Below, piece by piece: positions 6,070 through 12,099 of a DNA stretch of 12,099 bases (positions are counted from its first letter, which is position 1; every line of letters begins with the position of its first letter). The stretch is from Deltaproteobacteria bacterium. Lineage in GTDB: Bacteria; Desulfobacterota; Syntrophia; Syntrophales; Smithellaceae. The translations under genes and the position numbers were made by a program. Location of the stretch: NCBI GenBank assembly GCA_009668925.1, contig SBEK01000130.1, positions 1 through 12,099 of the forward strand. Direction: 5' to 3'. The notes below the pieces were generated by a model. That model was not told where the DNA came from. It searched no databases and was given only the letters and a program-made list of their open reading frames with translations.

Positions 6070-7094
6070 CGGCTGACCCCAGGAAAATCCTTCTTGCGGG
6101 ATGCGCCGTCGGCATCGTTTACGGAATCCTGAACAGCCTGTCCAATATTTTTCTTCTGCCTTCCGCCCCTTTTATCTCCATCCGGCCGCAGGTTGCGCTG
6201 CCCATGGTCGTGGGAATTCTCTGGCATCCGCTCGCGGGTTTTCTTGCCGGGTTTCTGGGCAACGTGATCGGCGACGGCATTTCCGGATTCGGGTTTTTTA
6301 AATTCTGGAACTGGCATATCTGCAACGGACTCATGGGCTTTGTTCCGGGGCTCATCGCCTGCGCCGGAATTTCCCGGATCACAACCGTCCGCGAATTCGG
6401 CTTCCTGCAGCTTTCCGTGGTTGCTGCAAGCGCGGTCGGCGTCGGCGCCGCCGTTGTCCTCGATGCCCTCTTTCTGCATCTGATGACTTTCCCGTCTTCG
6501 TTTCCCTCCTGGATTCTGCCGGCATTCCTTACCGACGCCGTTAACGGATTTGTCCTCGTCCCCATAATCCTGATTGCCGCCGGAAGAATCGAGCTGACCC
6601 TGGAAACGCGCACCATCCTCATGATCAGCGTTCTGCTGATCGTGACGATTCTGGCCACCGCGGCCGCGATTACCGGGTCAGTCATCGATGATCTTGTTTC
6701 ACACGCGGCGATGGTGGAAACCTTCTACATCGCGGCCATCGTCTCGGTCTTTCTGCTGGTGATCGGATTTGTCGTCTCCCTCGTCTTCGTCAGGAAAGTG
6801 ACGGACCCGCTTGCGGATCTCACCCGCGCGGCTGAGGCCGTGGAAAAAGGACATTACGATCAGACGATACCGGACAGGGTTCTCGCGCGCGCCGATGAGC
6901 TGGGGCATCTGTCGCGCGCTTTCAGCCAGATGACAAGAACAGTTCACGAACGCGAAAAGAACCTGCGGCAGCAAGTGGAAGAGTTGAAGATCAAAATCGA
7001 CCACGAGAAGCAGGCGCGCGATGTTTCGGAAATCGTCGAAACCGAGTATTTCCGCGCGCTGAAAGAAAAGGCCCGCAAGTTTCGGGAATCGTGA
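6066..7094 (+). CDS. Membrane sensor-like protein: ECF S-component-like bundle fused to HAMP and coiled coil
   Basis: Of 342 residues, roughly 1-172 hold five hydrophobic segments (about 7-29, 44-68, 84-104, 114-136, 150-172). The stretch RPQVALPMVVGILWHPLAGF leading into FLGNVIGDGISG is typical of substrate-binding S-components of ECF vitamin transporters or related membrane sensor bundles. Two more helices (about 183-206 and 217-242) flank a short loop, as in sensory proteins, and lead into a HAMP domain (241-294, P248, DELG 277-280). The rest (295-342) is a charged coiled coil that simply ends: no kinase, cyclase, phosphatase or methyl-accepting domain follows. The ribosome site GGAGG (6053-6057) lies 8 nt upstream and the start overlaps the ATPase stop. 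Likely role (inference): bind a small ligand in the membrane and pass a conformational signal to a cytosolic partner such as the MinD-like ATPase. An actual transporter role is less likely because no ECF ATPase or T-component is present. Confidence 0.72.
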   Translation: MTADPRKILLAGCAVGIVYGILNSLSNIFLLPSAPFISIRPQVALPMVVGILWHPLAGFLAGFLGNVIGDGISGFGFFKFWNWHICNGLMGFVPGLIACAGISRITTVREFGFLQLSVVAASAVGVGAAVVLDALFLHLMTFPSSFPSWILPAFLTDAVNGFVLVPIILIAAGRIELTLETRTILMISVLLIVTILATAAAITGSVIDDLVSHAAMVETFYIAAIVSVFLLVIGFVVSLVFVRKVTDPLADLTRAAEAVEKGHYDQTIPDRVLARADELGHLSRAFSQMTRTVHEREKNLRQQVEELKIKIDHEKQARDVSEIVETEYFRALKEKARKFRES

Positions 7095-7108
7095 AAAGGG
7101 GAAAGACT

Positions 7109-8080
7109 ATGACCACCATGGCCGCGGCCGTTTTTGACGGCAAAGGACTCACCTACGTAGAAAACCATCCTCAGCCCGAACTGAAATCCGGATGGGCAAA
7201 GATCCGGATCAAGTGCGCCGGCATCTGCAAAACCGATCTGGAAATCATGAAGGGCTACAGAGGTTTTCACGGGGTGCTGGGACATGAATTCGTCGGCGTG
7301 GTCGAAGAATGCCCCGACAGTCGGTGGATTGGCAAGCGCGTCGTCGGAGAAATCAACGCCGGCTGTGGACATTGCGACTGGTGTGCCCGCGGCCTTAGCA
7401 AACACTGCCCGGACCGGACCATCCTCGGCATTTTGAATCACGACGGCTGTATGGCCGAATACTGCCAGTTGCCGGTCAAAAACCTTCTTGAGATCCCGGA
7501 AGGGATCTCCGATTGCCGCGCCGTTCTCACGGAACCGCTCGCGGCGGCCTGTGAAATTCTGGAGCAGCTGCCGGTCCGGGGCGATGAACGGGTGATTGTT
7601 CTCGGAGACGGCCGGCTGGGTCTCTTATGTGCGTGGGTTTTATCCACGGCCGTGGACGACGTCACGGTCGTGGGTCATCACGCACAAAAGCTGGCGGCGG
7701 TTTCGTGGCGCAACATCAAAACGGCTTTAAGTGAAAAAGACATTGGGCCGGGCGCCGACATCGTCGTGGAGGCGACCGGTTCGGGGGCGGGACTTGTTTC
7801 GGCCATGTCGCTCGGCCGGCCCCGCGGAACTATAGTTCTGAAATCCACGGTGGCCCTTTCCGCGGACGTCAACCTGGCGCCGGTTGTGATCAATGAACAG
7901 ACGATTTTGGGATCATGCTGCGGCCCGTTTGCCAGCGGCCTCACGATCATGCGGGACTTCCCGGACATGCCGCTCGACCGGCTGATCACGGCGCGTTATC
8001 CGCTCGAGGACGTTGAGGAGGCCTTTGTCCGGGCCGCGGCAGGCGATGCCTTGAAAGTCCTCCTGGAGATTAATCCATAA
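7109..8080 (+). CDS. Zinc-dependent MDR (alcohol dehydrogenase-like) oxidoreductase
   Basis: This 323-residue member of the medium-chain dehydrogenase superfamily resembles the MDR_like/threonine dehydrogenase branch. The catalytic zinc ligands are present: C40 (GICKTDLE), H59-E60 (LGHEFVG) and E142 (TEPLAAA). The structural zinc site C86, C89, C92, C100 (CGHCDWC...KHC) is intact. The Rossmann glycine motif is VLGDGRLGLL (164-173). The second strand ends in VGHH rather than an aspartate, so NADP(H) or mixed cofactor use is possible. Substrate is unknown; family members oxidise secondary or primary alcohols and polyols. I choose ATG 7109 because AGGGGA lies 6 nt upstream; a GTG at 7091 overlapping the previous stop would add six residues with no ribosome site. 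It is the third gene of the operon, 14 nt after the HAMP protein gene and 37 nt before the SAHH-like gene, implying a shared pathway or regulation. Confidence 0.85.
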   Translation: MTTMAAAVFDGKGLTYVENHPQPELKSGWAKIRIKCAGICKTDLEIMKGYRGFHGVLGHEFVGVVEECPDSRWIGKRVVGEINAGCGHCDWCARGLSKHCPDRTILGILNHDGCMAEYCQLPVKNLLEIPEGISDCRAVLTEPLAAACEILEQLPVRGDERVIVLGDGRLGLLCAWVLSTAVDDVTVVGHHAQKLAAVSWRNIKTALSEKDIGPGADIVVEATGSGAGLVSAMSLGRPRGTIVLKSTVALSADVNLAPVVINEQTILGSCCGPFASGLTIMRDFPDMPLDRLITARYPLEDVEEAFVRAAAGDALKVLLEINP

Positions 8081-8117
8081 GTGGAAGCGCACTTTTTTGC
8101 ATTGGAGAAGGTGACTC

Positions 8118-10673
8118 ATGAAGCGTGATGTGAGCGACATGCTCCGGACATTGATCCGGACGCAGGAAGCAAAAGATGCCAACGAGCCGGTGAATTCGGA
8201 AGCCCCGGGAGACCTTACGGCGCTGGGCGCTGCGCTCATCCGCAAAAGCGAAAGACACTACCTCATCGATCTCACCCCCCTTCGCGTCTTTCGCAATCTG
8301 CACATGTTCGTCCAGCTGCTGGTGGATGAAGTCATTGAGCAGTGCGGATTCGGCATCGCCGACATCATGGTGCGGCGCCGGGTTGATCCGAACCTGACGC
8401 CGGAACTTACCCAGACCGGCCTCGACTGGATTATGATCTACGTGCGGCTGGACGCGGCGGATCATCTGCCTTTCGATTACCGAAATCTCACGAACCGCAT
8501 GCAGGTCATCTTCCGGACGCTGCAGACCGAAAAATGGGGCGGAATTCTTTTTCCGGAATTCTACGGAATAAAGACCGAAAACGCCCAGGGCGAGCCGCCC
8601 GCGCTGCTGTTCCCGTTTCATCTCCATGACCCAGACGAACAAAGCGGCAGCTATTATCTGGTGGAACTGAACCGGCCCGGCCGGTTTCTCCGGATCACGA
8701 TGGAGGATGCCGCCGATTCCCGGCTGCAGCTCAAGCACATTCCCCACCGCGTTGTGGATCAGACCGTCCGCGGCTCGTATCTGGCCGACATTTATCCAAC
8801 GGCGGAAAAGATCCATCAGGGAATGCTGCGCGAAGCCATGAACAACCGCTCCGAATACAGCGAAAGTCCGCTGCGCCTGCCGGATTTTTTCGCTCATCTG
8901 CGCAAAGAGGGCCTGCCCGATCTTCAAGCCGTGCACTTCAGCTGGCCGACGGACGACCGGCAGATCCTTTTTCTGGAGGGAAGTGCCGCATCCGCCGGTC
9001 CGACAAAGTCGCTGGAGCTGCTGGTGAAGGAGATCCAGCTTCTGGAAGATCCCCGCATCCTGCACCTGCTCGCCCGGGGAAGCCTTCTGGAAATGGTCTC
9101 CGGATCATTTCATATTTATTTCGATGTGTCCCGCTACGGCGGCTGCCTCAATGTAAGCTTCGGCGCGCTCCGCACCGTTTTGACGCTGGATGATTACCTG
9201 GCGCAAATGCCCTCCCTGTCGCGCCGGGCGGCGCTGCACAAAAACGCCCTCAGCCGGGTCAGGCTCTTTCTGATTCATCACATCACCGCCGAAGTGATCG
9301 GCCTCATCCGGGCGTTTGCCGAAGCCGGCTGCGAGTCGCTCATCTCGTTCTTTGTCAAGTATGCGGGCGTCGTTCCGGAAGCCTACCTGGAAACCCTCAT
9401 GTCTCTGCCGCCGGAAACCTTCCGGTTTTTCTCGCTGCAGAAAATCGAGTCGCCGCAAAAGCTGGGCGGCCTTTACCGCTATTCACGCCAGTTTACTCCG
9501 CTTGCCGGACTTGAAGAAATCGACGACAGGGTGTTGAGAAGCGAGCTGGATTTTCTGGGCTCGATGCGCCTGGCCGCCGGCCACATCTTTCTTAAGGAAG
9601 CCGCACTGGCCCGTCAGAAAGGGGAATCGCTCCTCTTGGTGGAAGACGGCGGCTATCTCGCGCCGCTCATCAACCGCTTTTGTCTGGAACACAAAACGGC
9701 CGGAGAAGTCTTCGACTATTTTCACGTGCCCCGGGAGGCGGGCGACGAAAACCTTTCCATAGCCTCGTGGCTTTCAGGAACGCTTCTGGGCAGCGTCGAG
9801 CACACGAAAAACGGCTATGATTACAATGCCGACGTGATGCGCGAATTCGGCAAACTGCAGTTCCCCGCGGCCAGCATTGCCGTCTCCGCCCTGAAGCGGG
9901 GCCCGGAAGCCCGGGAATGCGCCATGTCGATTCTCCAGGCCACCGAAAGCATCCTGAACAGACTGGGGCTGCTTGTTTCGCGCCGGACCATCGCCGTACT
10001 GGGTTCGAGAGGCGCGATCGGCGGATTTCTGAAACAGGAACTGGGACACCGTCTTCCCGCGGAACATCTCTACGGCGTAGACATCGCCGCCCCCGAAAAC
10101 GTCACGCCCTTCACCGAAGTGAGGACCATCGCCGATCTGGGGAGGGACGTCCTTAACCGCATCGACATGTTCATCGGCGTCACCGGCGCTTCCGTCCTGA
10201 AGCCCGATCATATCGAAGACATTATTCTGCACACCCCGCACCGCGCCGTCTTCTTCGTGAGCGGCTCGACCAAAACGGTGGAATTCTCCGATGTGCAGAA
10301 TTACCTGCAATCGCTTTGCGATGCGGCGGAGCCGCACATCGGCGGCCGGACCGTAAGCGTCGATTTTATGCCGCTCCGGGATCTTCAGACCGGCGTCCTG
10401 CAGGGCTATCAGGCAGCGATTGTCTTCCCGGACGACCCCGCCAGGAACAAGCTCTTTTACCTGCTGGGTGAAGGGATGCCCATCAATTTCCTCTACTACG
10501 GCATCCCCCGCGAAATCGTCGATGAGGTCATGACCCAGTTGTTTACCGTGTCCTGCGGGATGGTGAGACGCGAGCGATCGGACGATAAGCTCCGTCTCGC
10601 GCTTCTGGCGGTGGATTACGAGATCGATGAAAACGCCGCAGCGCTCCCCTCAGGCGGTGAGCCCGAAGTCTGA
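8118..10673 (+). CDS. Large protein with S-adenosylhomocysteine-hydrolase-like C-terminal half and novel N-terminal half
   Basis: The protein has 851 residues and no signal peptide or membrane helices. I do not recognise residues 1-500: a mixed alpha/beta region with aromatic-rich segments (HFSWP at 273-277, FYGIKTE at 148-154, HIYFDVSRYGG at 332-342). Residues 505-815 follow the layout of S-adenosylhomocysteine hydrolase (SAHH): LLVEDGGYL (506-514), GSVEHTKNG (558-566, where SAHH has GxxEETTTG), a QFPAASIAVSALKR strand-turn, a helix, then an NAD-type Rossmann motif VLGSRGAIGG (627-636) with D655 ending strand two. VTGASVLK (688-695) and GEGMPINFLYYGIPRE (784-799) correspond to the SAHH segments ending in TGN and GHPS. 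The SAHH catalytic K/D/N cluster and GHPS histidine are not recognisable, so hydrolase activity is doubtful while NAD binding looks retained. The start is supported by GGAGAAGG 6 nt upstream. Last gene of the operon; function unknown. Confidence 0.8.
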   Translation: MKRDVSDMLRTLIRTQEAKDANEPVNSEAPGDLTALGAALIRKSERHYLIDLTPLRVFRNLHMFVQLLVDEVIEQCGFGIADIMVRRRVDPNLTPELTQTGLDWIMIYVRLDAADHLPFDYRNLTNRMQVIFRTLQTEKWGGILFPEFYGIKTENAQGEPPALLFPFHLHDPDEQSGSYYLVELNRPGRFLRITMEDAADSRLQLKHIPHRVVDQTVRGSYLADIYPTAEKIHQGMLREAMNNRSEYSESPLRLPDFFAHLRKEGLPDLQAVHFSWPTDDRQILFLEGSAASAGPTKSLELLVKEIQLLEDPRILHLLARGSLLEMVSGSFHIYFDVSRYGGCLNVSFGALRTVLTLDDYLAQMPSLSRRAALHKNALSRVRLFLIHHITAEVIGLIRAFAEAGCESLISFFVKYAGVVPEAYLETLMSLPPETFRFFSLQKIESPQKLGGLYRYSRQFTPLAGLEEIDDRVLRSELDFLGSMRLAAGHIFLKEAALARQKGESLLLVEDGGYLAPLINRFCLEHKTAGEVFDYFHVPREAGDENLSIASWLSGTLLGSVEHTKNGYDYNADVMREFGKLQFPAASIAVSALKRGPEARECAMSILQATESILNRLGLLVSRRTIAVLGSRGAIGGFLKQELGHRLPAEHLYGVDIAAPENVTPFTEVRTIADLGRDVLNRIDMFIGVTGASVLKPDHIEDIILHTPHRAVFFVSGSTKTVEFSDVQNYLQSLCDAAEPHIGGRTVSVDFMPLRDLQTGVLQGYQAAIVFPDDPARNKLFYLLGEGMPINFLYYGIPREIVDEVMTQLFTVSCGMVRRERSDDKLRLALLAVDYEIDENAAALPSGGEPEV

Positions 10674-10744
10674 GGGCGCTTTGGCCATCGGAGAAATTGT
10701 TTGGGCCTCTGCTTCGCCCCTTTGCCCGTCGCGCCGATCATGGG

Positions 10745-11611
10745 TCAGAAAACGTCCAGAAAGGCTTTTTCGCCCGACAGATCGTCGACCAGCAATTCGT
10801 TTCGCGGATCCAACTCGGCGGCCTGGCGCAGGTATCTGCGGGAAACGTCCGGACGGCTGCAGGCGCGGTAGGCCTGGGCCAGACGTACGTATACGTGCGG
10901 ATTCAGCGGCGTCAGCCGTTTGGACCTTTCCAGAAGCGCAATCGCCCGCTCCACATCCCCGCCGGCGACCGCCGGCGTTAAAAGGTGGTACGACCCGACC
11001 GCATAGAGCACTTCGGCGGCATCAGGCATTTGTTTTTGCGCTTCCTCCAGATACCCCTTGACCTCAAAATAAGCGGGGATGGCCACGAGCAGATTTCTTT
11101 TGGCGAGAACCCCCTTAGCCCCCGCAGCCAGCATCAGGCTCACCGTGAAGTGGAACCGCGAAAGCTCCCGGCGCTTTCCGATCAATTGCACGGCCCTTTG
11201 ATAGGAGCGGTCAAAATCCTTTTGCAGATAATCGAGATGCGCCAGCGCAACGGACGCCGGGTAAAAATCGGGATGCGTTTTGACGAGCCCGGCCAGAACC
11301 GCCCGGGACTCCTCGTAGCGGTGCTCCCCCATGAACGTAATCCCCTGCAGGAGTTTCAGCTGAGGGCCGCCTAAGGCTCTCTTCTCCTCGTCGCCCAAGA
11401 GCTGCTTCAATTTTGCGAGCTGAAACTCCCGGTAATAAACGATCGTCAGGATGTAGATATCCTGCGCGGACTTGTCTTTTTTGTTTTCCAGGCTCGCCGC
11501 CGCGGCCGGCGATATCGCAATAGCCAGGTCCGCCGGACTTTTCCAATCCGCGGCTAGGCAGGACGAATACGCGAGGCAGGCAAAGATAACGACGGGCAAA
11601 ATTCTTTTCAT
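10745..11611 (-). CDS. Secreted tetratricopeptide-repeat protein
   Basis: This 288-residue protein starts with a signal peptide (KR, then a hydrophobic core ILPVVIFACLAYSS, with likely cleavage after CLA at 20), so it should act in the periplasm or at the envelope. There is a cysteine at 18, but the preceding residues do not form a good lipobox. The rest is helical with TPR-type repeats: about 84-117 (LKLLQGITFMGEHRYEESRA), 118-146 (FYPASVALAHLDYLQKDFDRS), 199-235 (EVLYAVGSYHLLTP then GGDVERAIALLERSKRLTP) and 237-271 (HVYVRLAQAYRACSRPDVSR). Such repeats bind proteins or peptides; the partner is unknown. The ..P..GGD..+A..LLE..  pattern recurs in periplasmic TPR proteins such as TatT-like ones, a loose resemblance. 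Start: ATG 11611 follows AGG about 8 nt upstream and lies just inside the predicted transcript; ATG 11626 sits at the transcription start and is rejected. The gene converges on the SAHH-like gene with 71 nt between stops. Confidence 0.8.
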   Translation of the reverse strand: MKRILPVVIFACLAYSSCLAADWKSPADLAIAISPAAAASLENKKDKSAQDIYILTIVYYREFQLAKLKQLLGDEEKRALGGPQLKLLQGITFMGEHRYEESRAVLAGLVKTHPDFYPASVALAHLDYLQKDFDRSYQRAVQLIGKRRELSRFHFTVSLMLAAGAKGVLAKRNLLVAIPAYFEVKGYLEEAQKQMPDAAEVLYAVGSYHLLTPAVAGGDVERAIALLERSKRLTPLNPHVYVRLAQAYRACSRPDVSRRYLRQAAELDPRNELLVDDLSGEKAFLDVF

Positions 11612-11633
11612 AAGTGACCTACGCATGGCAGGA

Positions 11634-11661
11634 CTTATAAGAAGAACGTCCCGGCTGTCAA
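11634..11661 (-). promoter_or_regulatory. Strong predicted sigma70-type promoter of the TPR protein gene
   Basis: On the minus strand, a perfect TTGACA (11661-11656) is followed by a 16-nt spacer and TATAAG (11639-11634). Transcription would begin near 11627, giving a very short leader of about 16 nt before the ATG at 11611. This excludes the upstream in-frame starts. Confidence 0.7.
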
Positions 11662-11864
11662 CTCGAAAAGATTGTGTCGGGGCTTTCCTTGCCGGCATCC
11701 GGGCGACGGCCGGATAGCGATTCTTCCTGATCGCCGCCGGATAGAGGGAAGGCGGCAGCGGCCATCGGAAACCCGGCCTTTGCGGATGCGGCAACCGCTG
11801 ATTTTTCCTGCCAGCCGTCCGGAGGACCGGCGGCCTCGCGAGATGTCCGTCCGGGCGGGCCCTT

Positions 11865-11925
11865 TTCCGGCGTATTTATTAATGTTTACATCCTATTGCG
11901 CATCCAAAGAAACACCCCGCCGGAA
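11865..11925. repeat. 8-bp inverted repeat with AT-rich 45-nt loop upstream of kup
   Basis: TTCCGGCG (11865-11872) and CGCCGGAA (11918-11925) are perfect reverse complements around a 45-nt interior that is AT-rich compared with its surroundings. It ends 12 nt before the predicted kup -35. It may be a two-site protein-binding region or chance in GC-rich DNA. Confidence 0.3.
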
Positions 11926-11937
11926 CGTTTACCGCGC

Positions 11938-11966
11938 TTGACCGCCCCTCCTTTCGATGATATTGG
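11938..11966 (+). promoter_or_regulatory. Possible promoter of kup
   Basis: TTGACC (11938-11943) is followed by a 17-nt spacer and TATTGG (11961-11966), the latter preceded by TGA as in an extended -10. The -10 itself matches only the first three positions of consensus, so this is tentative. It would start transcription near 11973, upstream of the TTG start but downstream of the ATG at 11957. Confidence 0.35.
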
Positions 11967-11995
11967 AGCACTCACGTTTTATTGCGAGGATCACC

Positions 11996-12099
11996 TTGAA
12001 GAAAAGCACGCAGGATTCTTTCCTGGGCGGCATTATCCGCTCCATGGGAATTGTGTTCGGAGACATCGGCACAAGCCCCATCTATACCTTGACCGTCGT
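11996..12099 (+). CDS. kup: Kup-family potassium uptake transporter (N-terminus only, cut by window edge)
   Basis: Only about 34 codons are present, but residues 11-32 read GGIIRSMGIVFGDIGTSPIY and on into TLTV, the diagnostic first membrane segment of Kup/HAK/KT K+ transporters (GxVxGDIGTSPLYT). Kup is a proton-coupled K+ symporter of the inner membrane, usually about 620-680 residues. The TTG start is chosen because GAGGA (11986-11990) lies 5 nt upstream and the short charged N-terminus KKSTQDS fits the family. An in-frame ATG at 11957 has no ribosome site and would lie upstream of the predicted transcription start. The upstream stop TGA at 11939-11941 bounds the frame. Confidence 0.88.
   Translation, partial: MKKSTQDSFLGGIIRSMGIVFGDIGTSPIYTLTV

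Larger units (their letters stand above)
11612..11995. other. 384-bp divergent intergenic region between the TPR gene and kup
   Basis: The region holds the promoter of the TPR gene (11634-11661), a GC-rich stretch (about 11700-11870) with a repeated GCCGGATAG (11709-11717 and 11736-11744), an AT-richer segment inside an 8-bp inverted repeat (11865-11925), and a weak promoter for kup (11938-11966). Short open frames here have proline/arginine-rich, shadow-like translations and no good ribosome sites, so I see no gene. No known riboswitch was recognised. Confidence 0.6.

Noticed and set aside
6066..7094. A vitamin ECF transporter
   Set aside because: The membrane bundle resembles S-components, but no energising ATPases or T-component are nearby and HAMP plus coiled coil argue for signalling.
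8081..8100. Terminator before the SAHH-like gene (T6 run after GTGGAAGCGCAC)
   Set aside because: The possible stem is only about 3 bp; with a 37-nt gap, read-through is much more likely.
8070..9065. 331-codon open frame on the minus strand
   Set aside because: It is antisense to the well-supported SAHH-like gene; its translation is rich in His, Arg and Gln without recognisable domains.
10674..10744. Bidirectional terminator between the convergent genes
   Set aside because: I found only short or bulged inverted repeats (for example CCATCGG with CCGATCATGG) and no T-run after a strong stem.
11672..11941. 89-codon open frame upstream of kup
   Set aside because: Arg/Pro-rich shadow-like composition, no convincing ribosome site, and it overlaps the predicted kup regulatory DNA.

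Overview
This window is a GC-rich, densely coded bacterial chromosome segment. Gene content and style suggest a deltaproteobacterial-type anaerobe (Desulfobacterota, perhaps near Syntrophales): KefFC-type potassium efflux beside a MoaE-like protein and a DUF484/GAF protein, coupled start/stop codons, and short 7-nt tandem repeats in an AT-rich gap. The taxonomic call is an inference from style, not a marker-gene assignment.

Left part (1-5135). A minus-strand FAD oxidoreductase of the L-2-hydroxyglutarate oxidase family runs off the left edge. Its promoter region carries a 17-bp palindrome across the expected transcription start. Diverging from it is a plus-strand run of five genes: exonuclease III, a DUF484/GAF-like protein, a short MoaE-family protein, a KefF-like flavoprotein reductase and a full-length KefC-like K+ efflux protein with an RCK domain. 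The first three overlap, and the last two are 8 nt apart. Kef efflux protects cells against electrophiles and ExoIII repairs damaged DNA, so an electrophile or oxidative stress theme is plausible.

Middle (5136-10673). An AT-rich gap holds two arrays of 7-nt tandem repeats in inverted relation. It is followed by a strong sigma70-type promoter (TTGACT, 17-nt spacer, TATACT). That promoter drives four tightly packed genes: a MinD/ParA-like ATPase whose signature Walker A lysine is arginine; a membrane protein fusing an ECF S-component-like bundle to HAMP and a coiled coil with no output domain; a zinc-dependent MDR dehydrogenase; and an 851-residue protein with an S-adenosylhomocysteine-hydrolase-like C-terminal half and an unrecognised N-terminal half of about 500 residues. 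I know no characterised system with this composition. It is the best candidate here for an undescribed system, possibly a membrane sensor/ATPase module controlling or scaffolding two NAD(P)-binding proteins.

Right part (10674-12099). A minus-strand gene for a secreted TPR protein, with its own good promoter, converges on the four-gene operon. After a 384-bp divergent intergenic region, the start of a Kup-family K+ uptake transporter (TTG start) runs off the right edge. The window therefore holds a K+ efflux system and a K+ uptake system on either side of the novel operon. No rRNA, tRNA, CRISPR array or insertion sequence was seen.
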